Virus record (IMG/VR): IMGVR_UViG_3300028008_000009
Location: 38,439-102,438 of that record
Length of the DNA stretch: 64,000 nucleotides
Source of the DNA: a virus
Reading direction: 5' to 3' (one strand)
Shown: piece by piece, positions 1 to 8,530 of the stretch
Layout of the letters: each line of letters opens with the position of its first letter
Numbering within the stretch: the first letter of the stretch is position 1
Made by a program: the position numbers and the translations under genes
The notes under the pieces: generated by a model
Databases searched by the model: none
What the model saw: only the letters and a program-made list of their open reading frames with translations
What the model was told of the DNA's origin: nothing

Positions 1-2659
1 TAACTGCACCAGTAAATGGTGTAGCTGTGTAATCAGTTGATCCGACAATAGTAGGAGTGTCCGTAGAATCCGCCACAAAGTCTGCAATACGAATTGCATT
101 GTCTGTGACTACCCCATTACCTAAACTGGATTCTACAGGTATGGACGACTCAATTATTCCAAATGGTGTCGCTGTATGCACTTGAACTTTCTCGGGAAGA
201 GAAACAAAATTTCCAGTGCCATTGACATTATAAGCCCTAACTCTCAATGTTTCCACAGCCGCTATACTTGAATTAGTAATATCGATTGTTTGATCAGCGT
301 ATTGATAAGTTAAGGTATTCGCTGTTGGAATACCAGCGTTTAGGTAAGGGGTATTCTCTAAATCTGAATAACTCTTATATTGAGTGCTAATAGTTGCGCC
401 ACTTGTGCTTTCTAAATTAGCACCGTTGGATATTTCAAACACATTATTTGTATCTCTATATGCTTGTCCAATCCAATTGTTTACTGTAACACCAGCCATT
501 GTTAATTTTGGACTTCCTGTGTTATAGTATGGTATGCCTGAGATATATCTGTAGCTACCGCTGACACTTTCTGTAAGTGTTGCACTAGCTACATCAATAG
601 TTGGGCTACTTGTTAGGTCGTCACAAACTACTGTAACATAGTTTGTGTTGCCTGTTTCACTATGTTCTATACGCTGGTCGTTAACACCAGTTGTATATTC
701 AGAAAATGGTTTAGTAATTTTTGCATCAAATGTTTGATAGAAACCTGTAGGATAAGTTGAAGAACTTATACTATCGTTTGCATCTCTTTGATCACTAACA
801 ACAAGACTTCCAAAAGTGCCGTTTTCGTTTAAGGAAGTTGTAAAGTTTTGAGAACCATCGTCAACGCCATTGACAACTGATTTTACTGTTCCACTTAATC
901 CATTGTATGAATTTTGTGCAACACTAGTGTCAAGGTTTCCACTTGTGTATCGTCTTGCTGTAGTTGTTTCTAAACTTGCACCTGCTACCAATGGAGCTGA
1001 TGCACTGTTTTCTGTGAACCCATGTGCCAGTCTAGGATCGTGTCCTTGTGCTGGGTCTGTTAGTGAAATTGTTTTACTGCTCAAACCACTTGGTGCCGAT
1101 GGCACTGCATTTACTTGGAAAAATATTCCTGCATTGTCTGTTTGTGCTGTTATGTCTGGTGTGCCGCTTGCTGTGAAATCTAATTCGTAGCTTCCTGGAG
1201 TGGCACCAGTAAAGTCGTGTGTTATTATACCATCTGTTGTTGTTGTATCAGTGCTTCCATAACCCCAATCGTAGAAATAACTATCGCCGTTGTGACTTGA
1301 GTTATCTACTCTTGCTAATGCTCTATTATTACCATTGTAGTCAACACCGTCATATAAATCTAAATTATTGTCGCCGTTTCTATCTGAAACAAATTCTGCT
1401 CTACCATCTATGTATGCTCTTACATCTGGTTCAACATGCACTGTAAAATTTGCACTTGCAAATGGACTATTAGTGTGATTACTAATAACTGATAAATTTC
1501 CTACAAAGTCTTTTGCTATACCGTTTTCTTGATCTGAATTTGATAATGTATATGTGTGGTGGAACGGGTGATTTGTGTCACCGTCATCTTCTTCGCCAAC
1601 TGGTATAGTTGTAATTGTACCATCGCCCATTGTCCATTGATATGTTGTTCCAAATACAGGGTTAAATGTACCTATAGTAGTCTCTGTGGTATTTAAAAAT
1701 TCAACATTAACTCCACTATCTTTTTCGTTAATACCTGTAGTAACATCAATGGTGTATGTAGGAGTATGTGTATCGTAAATTTTATATGTAGCATTGTCAG
1801 TCATTGGGAATAGATTCTGATGTGCTGTGCTGTGACTGTCTAATGATAATGTAACGGTTCTTAGCACCTCTGTTTCTGTGCTAGGAGCAAATGTGTGGGC
1901 TATACGTCCGCCGCCTACGCCACCTGCTACATTATCTGCACTAACTACATCATCTGATAATCCATCGCCCCAATCCCAAGTATATTGAACTGTTGCGTTT
2001 GATGTGTTTGTTGCTGTATTTTCAAAATAGACAGTAGCACCGTCATCCCAATATGTTATTGGACTGCCACCTGTTGGAGAGGCATATGCCTCAAACGAAA
2101 CTGTTGGATCAACAGTAGTAATAGTAATATAATCTTCTCTTATTTTAAATACTGAGTGACCTGCACCTGTTCCACCATTGTTAGCTGCGTTTACTCGAAC
2201 AGTATATGGTGATCCAGTATTGCTTGTATATGTATGAGATACAGTATTAATGTAGTTAGAGTTTGGTACGATATTAAGGTTACTTGTGCTATCGCCCCAA
2301 TGGACAGCATAAACATCTGGATTACCAACTCCTGTTATTGTTAGGGTTACTGTTAATCCTGCGCCGCCGGCAGTTTTGTCAGCGACAAAGTCTACTGATT
2401 CAACATAAGTATTTTTACCTACGTTTTTAATAATTTCTAAAAGTTCTGCAGAGTCGGCATCATTGCCACCGTCTACTGAAGCTAATCTGGTTTCAAGGAA
2501 TATTTTTGTGACAGCATCTTGATCGTCAACAGGATCCACAACGTTAACGATTCTGTTTGTTTGGGCACTGATATTGTTATCTAGGCCCTCTGCATCAAGT
2601 TTTAAGTCTTTATCACTTGTTGATATCTTTCCACTGTTGTGGTTAATATTAATCGACAT
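1..2659 (-). CDS. PKD-domain tail fibre or adhesin, partial
   Basis: The minus-strand frame is open from an ATG at 2659 to the left edge with no stop, so only the N-terminal 886 residues are visible. The ATG follows a purine-rich ribosome site (AAGGGAAGAG). At least three PKD-like beta-sandwich units can be read: one ending in WDWGDG near residue 230, one with WTMGDG near residue 340, and a degenerate one with DWGYG near residue 475. The rest is Ser/Thr/Asn/Gly-rich and lacks cysteine-rich or catalytic motifs. PKD domains are extracellular adhesion or spacer modules, so a host-contacting fibre or virion decoration is likely. The gene lies downstream of the capsid block on the same strand. Its receptor, length and C-terminal tip cannot be judged here. 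Confidence 0.75.
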   Translation of the reverse strand, partial: MSININHNSGKISTSDKDLKLDAEGLDNNISAQTNRIVNVVDPVDDQDAVTKIFLETRLASVDGGNDADSAELLEIIKNVGKNTYVESVDFVADKTAGGAGLTVTLTITGVGNPDVYAVHWGDSTSNLNIVPNSNYINTVSHTYTSNTGSPYTVRVNAANNGGTGAGHSVFKIREDYITITTVDPTVSFEAYASPTGGSPITYWDDGATVYFENTATNTSNATVQYTWDWGDGLSDDVVSADNVAGGVGGGRIAHTFAPSTETEVLRTVTLSLDSHSTAHQNLFPMTDNATYKIYDTHTPTYTIDVTTGINEKDSGVNVEFLNTTETTIGTFNPVFGTTYQWTMGDGTITTIPVGEEDDGDTNHPFHHTYTLSNSDQENGIAKDFVGNLSVISNHTNSPFASANFTVHVEPDVRAYIDGRAEFVSDRNGDNNLDLYDGVDYNGNNRALARVDNSSHNGDSYFYDWGYGSTDTTTTDGIITHDFTGATPGSYELDFTASGTPDITAQTDNAGIFFQVNAVPSAPSGLSSKTISLTDPAQGHDPRLAHGFTENSASAPLVAGASLETTTARRYTSGNLDTSVAQNSYNGLSGTVKSVVNGVDDGSQNFTTSLNENGTFGSLVVSDQRDANDSISSSTYPTGFYQTFDAKITKPFSEYTTGVNDQRIEHSETGNTNYVTVVCDDLTSSPTIDVASATLTESVSGSYRYISGIPYYNTGSPKLTMAGVTVNNWIGQAYRDTNNVFEISNGANLESTSGATISTQYKSYSDLENTPYLNAGIPTANTLTYQYADQTIDITNSSIAAVETLRVRAYNVNGTGNFVSLPEKVQVHTATPFGIIESSIPVESSLGNGVVTDNAIRIADFVADSTDTPTIVGSTDYTATPFTGAV

Positions 2660-2715
2660 ACTCTTCCCTTTTTTAACTTTACCACAATGGTTATGTTATT
2701 GCAATCAAGTATAAA

Positions 2716-3303
2716 TTATACTGTCACGCTAGAACGGAAGACCGAAACAATGTTCCAACTGCCATTTACAAATACCAACGATGCACTGTCGCCTTTTGCT
2801 GTGAAAGTAACTGACGTAAAACCTGCTCCATTTGTTGGAGTTACTGTAACAGGCCCCGTAGGTGTAGCTGATACAGTAATAATTTTATGTTGCCCTTCTG
2901 TGCCGTCTGATAAAACAAGAGCAACCGCAGTAGAACCATCAATTGCTGATAATGACGTGTCTGCTGTAATTTCTGTTGTTTCTGTTGTAGTAGATACTAC
3001 AACTGTTTGTATGTTAAGTTGATCCCACATATTAGTACTACTACCAATATTGTGTGTTTTTGTAACGCTTGGCAATAAATCAGTTGATATGTTGCTATTA
3101 AATGCTACAGATCCACTTGCGTTTCCTAGTGTTATAACATCACCAGATGAAACTATTGAACCTTCTATGTATAAATGTCCACCAACCCATGCACCGCCTT
3201 CGACAAGCAGAGCAGAATCTGTACTATTTAAAGCATTTAAATCAATATCTTTAATACTTTTAATTATTAACTGATCACCATCTGGTTTTATATATGATGC
3301 CAT
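2716..3303 (-). CDS. Short tail fibre-like structural protein
   Basis: This 195-residue protein is rich in Gly, Ser, Thr and Val. Its N-terminal half carries the pattern common in phage fibres that list display elements, including VEGGAWVGGHLYIEGSI near residue 35 and THNIGSSTNMWDQL near residue 85. The C-terminal half is a predicted beta domain without recognisable catalytic residues. The ATG has a good ribosome site (AAGGAAG) and a late-type promoter about 35 bases upstream. It precedes the PKD gene on the same strand, so the two probably share a late transcript. A fibre or decoration role is inferred from composition and position; no specific family is recognised. Confidence 0.6.
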   Translation of the reverse strand: MASYIKPDGDQLIIKSIKDIDLNALNSTDSALLVEGGAWVGGHLYIEGSIVSSGDVITLGNASGSVAFNSNISTDLLPSVTKTHNIGSSTNMWDQLNIQTVVVSTTTETTEITADTSLSAIDGSTAVALVLSDGTEGQHKIITVSATPTGPVTVTPTNGAGFTSVTFTAKGDSASLVFVNGSWNIVSVFRSSVTV

Positions 3304-3337
3304 ACGTTATTCTTCCTTATGTTCTCTTTACAATATG

Positions 3338-3344
3338 TATTTAT
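3338..3344 (-). promoter_or_regulatory. T4-type late promoter element
   Basis: Minus-strand ATAAATA followed by C, 35 bases upstream of the short fibre gene at 3303. It matches the element recurring before other structural units in this window and should be read by the gp55-type sigma factor. Confidence 0.7.
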
Positions 3345-3370
3345 GCCGATTTAGAAATTGCTTATAGCCA

Positions 3371-3397
3371 TTAAAAAGGGCTCACAATGGAGCCCTT
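3371..3397 (-). terminator. Rho-independent terminator of the porin-like gene
   Basis: A perfect 8-bp stem (AAGGGCTC / GAGCCCTT, six-base loop) lies 25 bases past the porin-like stop codon. On the minus strand it is followed by TTTTT-like sequence. It closes the porin-like transcription unit. Confidence 0.8.
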
Positions 3398-3421
3398 AAT
3401 AAATTCGTAATCTATAATAGC

Positions 3422-4225
3422 TTAGAAGCTAAAAGATACACCAACCGCTGGTGAGGTTGTTTTAGCATCTACATCATATGATGCTTCTGCATAAAGATCA
3501 AGGCCGTTTAATGAACCTTTTACGCCTGCACCAATGTGTTGTACTGTATTATTTTCGTCGCCGTCCATGAATACTGTTAATCCACCTGTTGTTGCATTTA
3601 CTTCATATGCTAATGTATCTGCTGCATATGTACCTGTGCCACCAATTGACAATTCTGTTGTAAGATCCAACTCTGAGCTAAGTGCATATGCTTTAGCTTC
3701 TGTGTCAGTGTTATAATCTACTGCTACAGTTGAAGCAATTGCTCCAAGTTCAATGTCATATGCAAGCTGTACGTTGTCAAGATCAGTTACGTCAGTTTTT
3801 AAGCCGTCAAAACCAGCCATTGCTGATAAGTTGCCCATTGTAACCATTACTGATTCGTTAACAGTTGGGTTAGCAAGAGTAGTTGAACCTACTGTTTCTA
3901 ATCCTGCACTTGGAAACAAGTCGCCTTGCTTACCTAGTGATACTGTTGCACCTGCAACTGTTGTACCAATGTGCCATTCTTCAACACTTACTGATGTGTC
4001 TGGAGTCGCTGTAAACGAAATACCGCCAAATGCTGGTCCTGTTCCTGAAATCTCAAGATCAAGTGTTGTTTTACCAACATACTTGTCTGATGTGTTTTTT
4101 GTTACGTCGAACTCAACTGAAGCACTTACTGGTGATGTCGGTGCTGGGTGAGTATGTGCTGTTGTATCTGCTGATGCAACTGATGCCGCCATCAACATTG
4201 CTAAAACGCTTATTGTTGTTTTCAT
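3422..4225 (-). CDS. Phage-encoded porin-like outer-membrane beta-barrel protein
   Basis: This 267-residue protein begins with a classical signal peptide: a Lys near the start, a hydrophobic core, and an A-S-A cleavage site at about residue 19. It ends in G-V-S-F-S-F. A C-terminal phenylalanine preceded by alternating hydrophobic residues is the usual barrel-assembly signal of Gram-negative outer-membrane proteins. The mature part alternates short hydrophobic strands with Asp/Thr/Gly-rich turns and has no cysteine. A small porin or outer-membrane barrel placed in the host envelope is the best reading; a virion role is unlikely given the signal peptide. It has its own host-type promoter, a structured leader and a terminator, unlike the late genes on either side, so it looks like an inserted moron. 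The substrate is unknown. Changing host permeability or masking a receptor are possibilities, not shown. Confidence 0.75.
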   Translation of the reverse strand: MKTTISVLAMLMAASVASADTTAHTHPAPTSPVSASVEFDVTKNTSDKYVGKTTLDLEISGTGPAFGGISFTATPDTSVSVEEWHIGTTVAGATVSLGKQGDLFPSAGLETVGSTTLANPTVNESVMVTMGNLSAMAGFDGLKTDVTDLDNVQLAYDIELGAIASTVAVDYNTDTEAKAYALSSELDLTTELSIGGTGTYAADTLAYEVNATTGGLTVFMDGDENNTVQHIGAGVKGSLNGLDLYAEASYDVDAKTTSPAVGVSFSF

Positions 4226-4245
4226 AATTTATTCCCTTTAAATAA

Positions 4246-4287
4246 TCTAACTTCGTAGTTAGAAACAAACTGACTCTCTAGAGTCAG
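4246..4287 (-). promoter_or_regulatory. Two stem-loops in the porin-like gene leader
   Basis: Between the promoter and the ribosome site are two perfect inverted repeats. One is TCTAACT/AGTTAGA at 4246-4263 with a four-base loop. The other is CTGACTCT/AGAGTCAG at 4270-4287 with a two-base loop. They would form tandem hairpins in the roughly 70-base leader, or serve as a DNA operator. No known riboswitch class is recognised. Confidence 0.6.
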
Positions 4288-4299
4288 AATTTAGTGTTA

Positions 4300-4328
4300 A
4301 TTATACTACTGTATGTGAAACTTGTCAA
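4300..4328 (-). promoter_or_regulatory. Consensus sigma70 promoter for the porin-like gene
   Basis: On the minus strand TTGACA (4328-4323) and TATAAT (4305-4300) are separated by exactly 17 bases, a perfect match to the bacterial housekeeping consensus. It should be read by unmodified host polymerase, so expression can start before late transcription. Confidence 0.88.
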
Positions 4329-4357
4329 CCTTTTTGTTAACTTTTTTTATTCATCAA

Positions 4358-4383
4358 AAGAACAGGCCCCTTAAAGGGACCTG
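4358..4383 (-). terminator. Terminator downstream of the major capsid gene
   Basis: On the minus strand an 8-bp stem (CAGGTCCC with GGGGCCTG, one T-G wobble, five-base loop) is followed by TTCTTTT, about 30 bases after the capsid stop codon. It insulates the capsid operon from the porin-like cassette. Confidence 0.7.
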
Positions 4384-4410
4384 CTCCATAATATCTTCTT
4401 TAAGTAAAAA

Positions 4411-5571
4411 TTACTTAAATGATAGGTTACCTGCATTAACGTCAATTTTCGCTAAGTAGTCAGCTGCGTTACCAAGTGATGAAGCTTGGTTGTTAAGCTC
4501 TACATAACCATAACGTGTCATGAATGACACAGTTGGCTCGAAAGTTGCCGGATCAAGTACAGTACCAGATGACATCAACGGGATGTATGGGCAATAGAAA
4601 GCTGCAGCGTCAATTTCGCCTTCGCCTTTATAACCAACTAATACTGGTGTTGAATCTGATGCATACTGGTCAACAAATACACGTACTGTATTGTTCAAAG
4701 TACCAACGAATTTAGTGTTAGTTGGAGCTTCGAATGGACCTTCAGTTGTTCTTGCGAACGCTGAAGTTGTCGCTGATTGTAGTACAGTTAACATAGTTGG
4801 TGAAACAACTACGTAGTTACCTGCGCCTCTACGTGTACGTGCTGCAATTAAGTTTGCAGAACGGTTGATCAAGATCGCTAGTGCGGCATGCTGGTCACCA
4901 ACGAAAGTTGCTTGACCTGTTACTGCATTTTGATCGTATGTATCAGTAGCAGTACCTGCCAATGAACGTAATGAAGTTAATACTTCTTGATCGATTTCAG
5001 CAGTAATCTCTTGTGCAAGTGCTTGCATGATTTCTGCTTCAACATCTAGACCGTGCATTGAATTAGCGTCTTGCGCCGCTTCAAAAGTCCAACGTGCTGA
5101 TAATTTGCGTGTTTTCGCTTCAACAGTTTGCTTTAGAACTTGGATAGACATCTTACGTCCAGCCGCTGCTTCTAAAGTGCTTGTTGCTTCTGGTCCACCA
5201 GTTGCCGCATCGCCTGAGTAACCTTTTGCAATTGCAAATGGGCTCAATGCTTCGTCACCAGCTGCAACGCCTGCCGCTGCTTCTGAATAACGAATACGTA
5301 ATGTGTGGATCTGGCCTACTGGACCAGTCATTGGTTGAACACCAACTAATTCGTTCGCAATAACCGTCGGCATTACACGTCTGATTACTGGTAGAATTAC
5401 TTTGTTTAGTGTTGCGATGTTTCCTGACATAGTTGTGCCGGCAGCTGCTGATTCTGAAAGATAGCTCTTAGTATTCTCAAGAACTGATTCCATTACCACT
5501 TTTTTATTGCCGTCTAAACCGTCAGTTAGGGCGCCTTTAGTTACGTCCCAATTTTCAAATAAGTTTGACAT
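4411..5571 (-). CDS. 23: Major capsid protein, gp23-like
   Basis: This 386-residue protein follows the protease and scaffold genes in the T4 head-gene order and has an excellent ribosome site (AAGGAG, 8 bases before the ATG). The N-terminal 40 residues form a probable scaffold-interacting propeptide. L38-S39-E40 matches the [LI]-x-E cleavage rule of T4-type prohead proteases and is followed by S-A-A-A-G, giving a mature chain of about 346 residues. The body shows gp23-type features, including the HTLRIRYSE segment near residue 90 and an alpha/beta core with a C-terminal VSFMTRYGYVE segment. It is well short of T4 gp23 (about 520 residues), consistent with marine relatives lacking the insertion domain. 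It assembles the head lattice. Confidence 0.93.
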   Translation of the reverse strand: MSNLFENWDVTKGALTDGLDGNKKVVMESVLENTKSYLSESAAAGTTMSGNIATLNKVILPVIRRVMPTVIANELVGVQPMTGPVGQIHTLRIRYSEAAAGVAAGDEALSPFAIAKGYSGDAATGGPEATSTLEAAAGRKMSIQVLKQTVEAKTRKLSARWTFEAAQDANSMHGLDVEAEIMQALAQEITAEIDQEVLTSLRSLAGTATDTYDQNAVTGQATFVGDQHAALAILINRSANLIAARTRRGAGNYVVVSPTMLTVLQSATTSAFARTTEGPFEAPTNTKFVGTLNNTVRVFVDQYASDSTPVLVGYKGEGEIDAAAFYCPYIPLMSSGTVLDPATFEPTVSFMTRYGYVELNNQASSLGNAADYLAKIDVNAGNLSFK

Positions 5572-5581
5572 GGTATACTCC

Positions 5582-6691
5582 TTAATTTGTAATGATACCT
5601 GCTAATTTTTTAAGGTTTATAATTTCAGCTTCGCTGCTAGTTTCCTGCGTAGTTGCATCTTTATTACCTGTGACCTCAGTCGTCTGAGTCTCATTTAGCT
5701 TAGTTTTGTTAGTTGCTGCTGTAGTTACTGATTCATTTAACACTGTTGGCAAGTACTTATTAAATGCTGCCTTCAATTTTGGTGTGTTAACTGATTCAAG
5801 TAAGTTAGACATCAATTTACGTTTGTCTTTTGACAAAGGTGCAAGCAATTCAGACATAGCTGTTTCACGAGCGCGACTTTCATTAATCTTAGCAACTTCT
5901 TTAGTTGCTTCGACTACTTTAGCCTCTTTATCGTTGATCTCTTTTTGTGATTCCTCTAATTGAGTCTTCACGTCTAAAAGTTCTGTTGAAAGTTTAGAAA
6001 TATGTGTGCCTTCTGCAAGGTGTGAACCCATGAATTCAGCTGCAAATGTTTCGAAAATTTTGCGACCGAACATGTTTTCTTTAGCGGATTTTATATCCTC
6101 TTTAAGCATACCTAGTTCTGTTTTAATTGTAGATTCTACAATTTCAGCTAGTTTGCTTGAAGATTTGTCAATAAAGTCTGCTTTTGCTTTAGCAATCATA
6201 TCTTTACCTTCTGCGACAAGTTTTACCTTTTGTTCAATAAGGTCTTTCTTGTCTTGGTGGAATTCGTTAAGTTCCGAAGTAAGTTGTTCCATAACGAAAT
6301 CTTCCAACTGCTCGAAGTTACCTTCTTGTAGTTTTCTGTCTTCGCGTAGTTCTGTAACCTCTTTTTTAAGAGTTTCCATTACAAAACCATCAAGTAGTTC
6401 TGCATGTTCTGAAACTTTACGTTTGTACTCTACTTGAGCCTCAACTGCTTTTTGTTTATCAGCTTTGAATTCTTCTAATTCGCCTTTGATAGTTTCTGAT
6501 AACATGGCATCTAGTGCTTCCACCATTTGCTCTTTATCTGTTTCATAGCGATTAGCGAATTCTTCGCGTAATTCAGTTGTAATCTCTTCACGAGTTTCGT
6601 CTAGTTTCTCATTCCATGCTTCTGAAAGTGTTGAACGCACTTCCTCTGATAGGACTTCTGAACTTAGGAGTTGTTCTATTGCATGAGCCAT
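5582..6691 (-). CDS. 22: Prohead core scaffolding protein, gp22-like
   Basis: This 369-residue, strongly charged protein is predicted to be almost wholly alpha-helical, with long Glu/Lys-rich coiled-coil stretches from about residue 10 to 290 and no enzymatic motif. It sits between protease gp21 and capsid gp23, the position of gp22, the major core scaffold degraded during prohead maturation. Several [LI]-x-E tripeptides are available as protease sites. The C-terminus (about 320-369) is Thr/Asn-rich and then ends in a short hydrophobic helix (LKKLAGII), which may contact the capsid protein. The start overlaps the protease stop by one base. Assignment rests on position, composition and coiled coil. 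Confidence 0.85.
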   Translation of the reverse strand: MAHAIEQLLSSEVLSEEVRSTLSEAWNEKLDETREEITTELREEFANRYETDKEQMVEALDAMLSETIKGELEEFKADKQKAVEAQVEYKRKVSEHAELLDGFVMETLKKEVTELREDRKLQEGNFEQLEDFVMEQLTSELNEFHQDKKDLIEQKVKLVAEGKDMIAKAKADFIDKSSSKLAEIVESTIKTELGMLKEDIKSAKENMFGRKIFETFAAEFMGSHLAEGTHISKLSTELLDVKTQLEESQKEINDKEAKVVEATKEVAKINESRARETAMSELLAPLSKDKRKLMSNLLESVNTPKLKAAFNKYLPTVLNESVTTAATNKTKLNETQTTEVTGNKDATTQETSSEAEIINLKKLAGIITN

Positions 6692-7329
6692 TACTTTCTC
6701 CTAATATCTAGTGATTCAATGAACTTCAATACCTCTTCCTGGAGATATTTTTGTGCTGTAGCATCATTGTTGTTTGCGGCGGCAACGTCAAGTAAAATAT
6801 TACCTCTTCTGCCATTCATAATTTGTTCATAAAGTGGATCTGGATACGCATCGGGTGCCGATGGGTTTGCAACTATGTCAACCGTTTGGATTTCAAAGCC
6901 ACTTACATTTCCACTGTTATCAACTTCACCACTGCCGCGTGATGATACACCAAGTTTAACGCCATTATCCAATAGAGTGATACAAATCTGCCCCATTGGA
7001 GTTGGCAACAATTTTAGTCTTCCATAACCATCACTACCTTGCATCCACATACGTTCAATCATATGTGAAACTCGGTCCAAATTAACTTGTAAGTCATCTG
7101 GGTGGTCAGCTTCGCCTAATACTGTAAAACCCTCGTCAATTTTACCTTGAACTGAATTAACAGCCTTAGTAATTTCACTGACGGGATAAACACGTTGGTT
7201 CTGATTTTGTTTTGCACCTTGTACAAAGATACCTTCCATGAACAGGCTTTTGCCACCTTTGCCGTTATCCACGGCTTCGGTGACCATTTTAGCTTGATCA
7301 AATGTAAGGTGTTCTTTAAGTGTAAACAT
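6691..7329 (-). CDS. 21: Prohead core protease, gp21-like
   Basis: This 212-residue serine protease has the herpesvirus-assemblin-like fold expected of T4 gp21. Candidate catalytic residues are His76 in GEADHPD and Ser129 or Ser130 in GVSSRG, with the downstream QTVDIVANPSAP segment (about 148-158) typical of the family. N-terminal FMEGIFVQG (about 30-38) is also typical. It should cleave scaffold, core proteins and the capsid N-terminus after Glu in [LI]-x-E sites inside the prohead. Its ATG overlaps the stop of the upstream acidic core gene, suggesting translational coupling. Confidence 0.93.
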   Translation of the reverse strand: MFTLKEHLTFDQAKMVTEAVDNGKGGKSLFMEGIFVQGAKQNQNQRVYPVSEITKAVNSVQGKIDEGFTVLGEADHPDDLQVNLDRVSHMIERMWMQGSDGYGRLKLLPTPMGQICITLLDNGVKLGVSSRGSGEVDNSGNVSGFEIQTVDIVANPSAPDAYPDPLYEQIMNGRRGNILLDVAAANNNDATAQKYLQEEVLKFIESLDIRRK

Positions 7330-8177
7330 TACTCAGATTTACCTTTTTTCTCAGCACCATGGCCACGTGACTCAGGTGATAGTTTTGCACCATCGCCTGG
7401 GTGTGTTACGCCCATGTCTTTTGCTGTTTTGTCTGATAGACCTTTGTCTGAACCTTTGCTGTCTTTTGTCATGTCAACTGCTTTACCGCCCATGTCATTT
7501 TTACCTGCAACTGGTGATGCTTTACCATCATCGCCTGCTGGCATGTCTACTGGGTGCATTGCGCCGTCTTTACCGACTTTTTGTAGATCAGCTGCTTCTT
7601 CAAGTTCTTCTGCATTATCGTCTGATTCTGCTTCTTCAGTAACTTCGTCCGCTTCTTCTTCCTTTGCTTCTACAAACGCTTCTTCCATTTCTGGTTCCAT
7701 TTCTGGTTCCATTTCTGGTTCGTCGCCCATAATCTTGGCAAATTCTGCTTTAAGGTCGTCTAGTGCGTCTTCTACACTAACTAATTTGTCTTCGATGTCT
7801 CCATGTTCTTCTTCATGTGCGTCTGTTTCACCGTCCATGTCAAAATCCATTTCGCCTTCTTCTCCGCCTAACTCTTCAGCTGCTTCAAGGTCGTCCATTT
7901 CTGGTTCCTCGTCTTCGCCAAAAGCCTCTTCAGCTTCGATTTCTGCTTCATCTGTTTCGATGTCATCTAGGAAGTTATCAGCTTCTTCGCCGCGGATAGC
8001 TTCTTCAATTTCTTCTTCTGCTACGCCATCTTCAACGATTTCATCTGCTTCGACGATATCATTCCAGATTTCACGTGCTTTTTCAACGAAAGCCTCATGT
8101 AATAGATCTGAAGCTGATGCTTCGTCTCCGTTCACTAAGCTCTCGATTATCTTCGTATAACGATCTCGAGTACTCAT
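7329..8177 (-). CDS. Acidic prohead core protein, gp67/gp68 position
   Basis: The true start is probably the ATG at 8177: AAGGAG lies 8 bases before it, and the longer in-frame start would put that ribosome site inside the gene. The 282-residue product has a helical N-terminus (about 1-45), a very acidic middle (about 45-210, dominated by Glu and Asp, with an E-P-E-M repeat three to four times near residue 160), and a Gly/Lys/Asp-rich C-terminus. It lies between the portal and the protease, where T4 encodes small prohead core proteins gp67 and gp68. A core role, with cleavage by gp21, is inferred from position and charge. It is much longer than either T4 protein. Confidence 0.65.
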   Translation of the reverse strand: MSTRDRYTKIIESLVNGDEASASDLLHEAFVEKAREIWNDIVEADEIVEDGVAEEEIEEAIRGEEADNFLDDIETDEAEIEAEEAFGEDEEPEMDDLEAAEELGGEEGEMDFDMDGETDAHEEEHGDIEDKLVSVEDALDDLKAEFAKIMGDEPEMEPEMEPEMEEAFVEAKEEEADEVTEEAESDDNAEELEEAADLQKVGKDGAMHPVDMPAGDDGKASPVAGKNDMGGKAVDMTKDSKGSDKGLSDKTAKDMGVTHPGDGAKLSPESRGHGAEKKGKSE

Positions 8178-8267
8178 TTGTTGTTCTCCTTTATTCAACC
8201 GAATTAATATTATAGGTTATAACATATATATTTAAGAAGTCTTGGTGTATACCAATACATAATACAT

Positions 8268-8291
8268 AAAAAACCGCACTTTTGGCGCGGT
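8268..8291 (-). terminator. Hairpin terminator after the 66-residue gene
   Basis: On the minus strand an ACCGC/GCGGT stem is followed by TTTTTTA, about 40 bases past the stop of the small portal-linked gene. The rest of the 8178-8329 gap holds a 14-base palindrome (TTGGTGTATACCAA, 8242-8255) and a weak late-like TTAAATA before the acidic core gene. Confidence 0.65.
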
Positions 8292-8329
8292 CCGTAATAT
8301 ATTTACCTTTTTAGCGAAAATAATGCTAG

Positions 8330-8530
8330 TTATTCAACGCCGTCACCTGCAGACCCATAAATGTTTTTAAAGTCTTTTACTCGTTCTGCATGTTCTGTTT
8401 TAGCAAGCTCTTTCATATTTCTTAGCTTGTGTAAATGTTTTAATGTAAGTTTAGGTCGACGTGTATCGTCTACATCCCACTTATTGTAGTTATCATCTTC
8501 TGGACTTTGTGCTACATCGTTAAATCTCAT
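8330..8530 (-). CDS. Small portal-linked head protein
   Basis: This 66-residue charged protein starts at the ATG at 8530, which has GAAGGAG 7 bases upstream. An alternative GTG at 8548 would swallow that ribosome site. The start overlaps the portal stop by 11 bases, so it is probably translated with the portal. It begins MRFNDVAQSP and has a Lys/His-rich predicted helix at about 28-55. It occupies the gp67 slot of the T4 head order, but no sequence signature confirms that identity. A head-assembly role is inferred from position only. Confidence 0.6.
   Translation of the reverse strand: MRFNDVAQSPEDDNYNKWDVDDTRRPKLTLKHLHKLRNMKELAKTEHAERVKDFKNIYGSAGDGVE

Noticed and set aside
7195-8160. Plus-strand 321-residue Ser-rich open frame
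   Set aside because: It is antisense to the acidic prohead core gene and gp21. Ser-rich low-complexity sequence is what the opposite strand of a Glu/Asp-rich gene gives, and it has no ribosome site.
8178-8198. Longer N-terminus for the acidic core protein
   Set aside because: It would place the AAGGAG ribosome site inside the coding sequence; the ATG at 8177 is correctly spaced from it.
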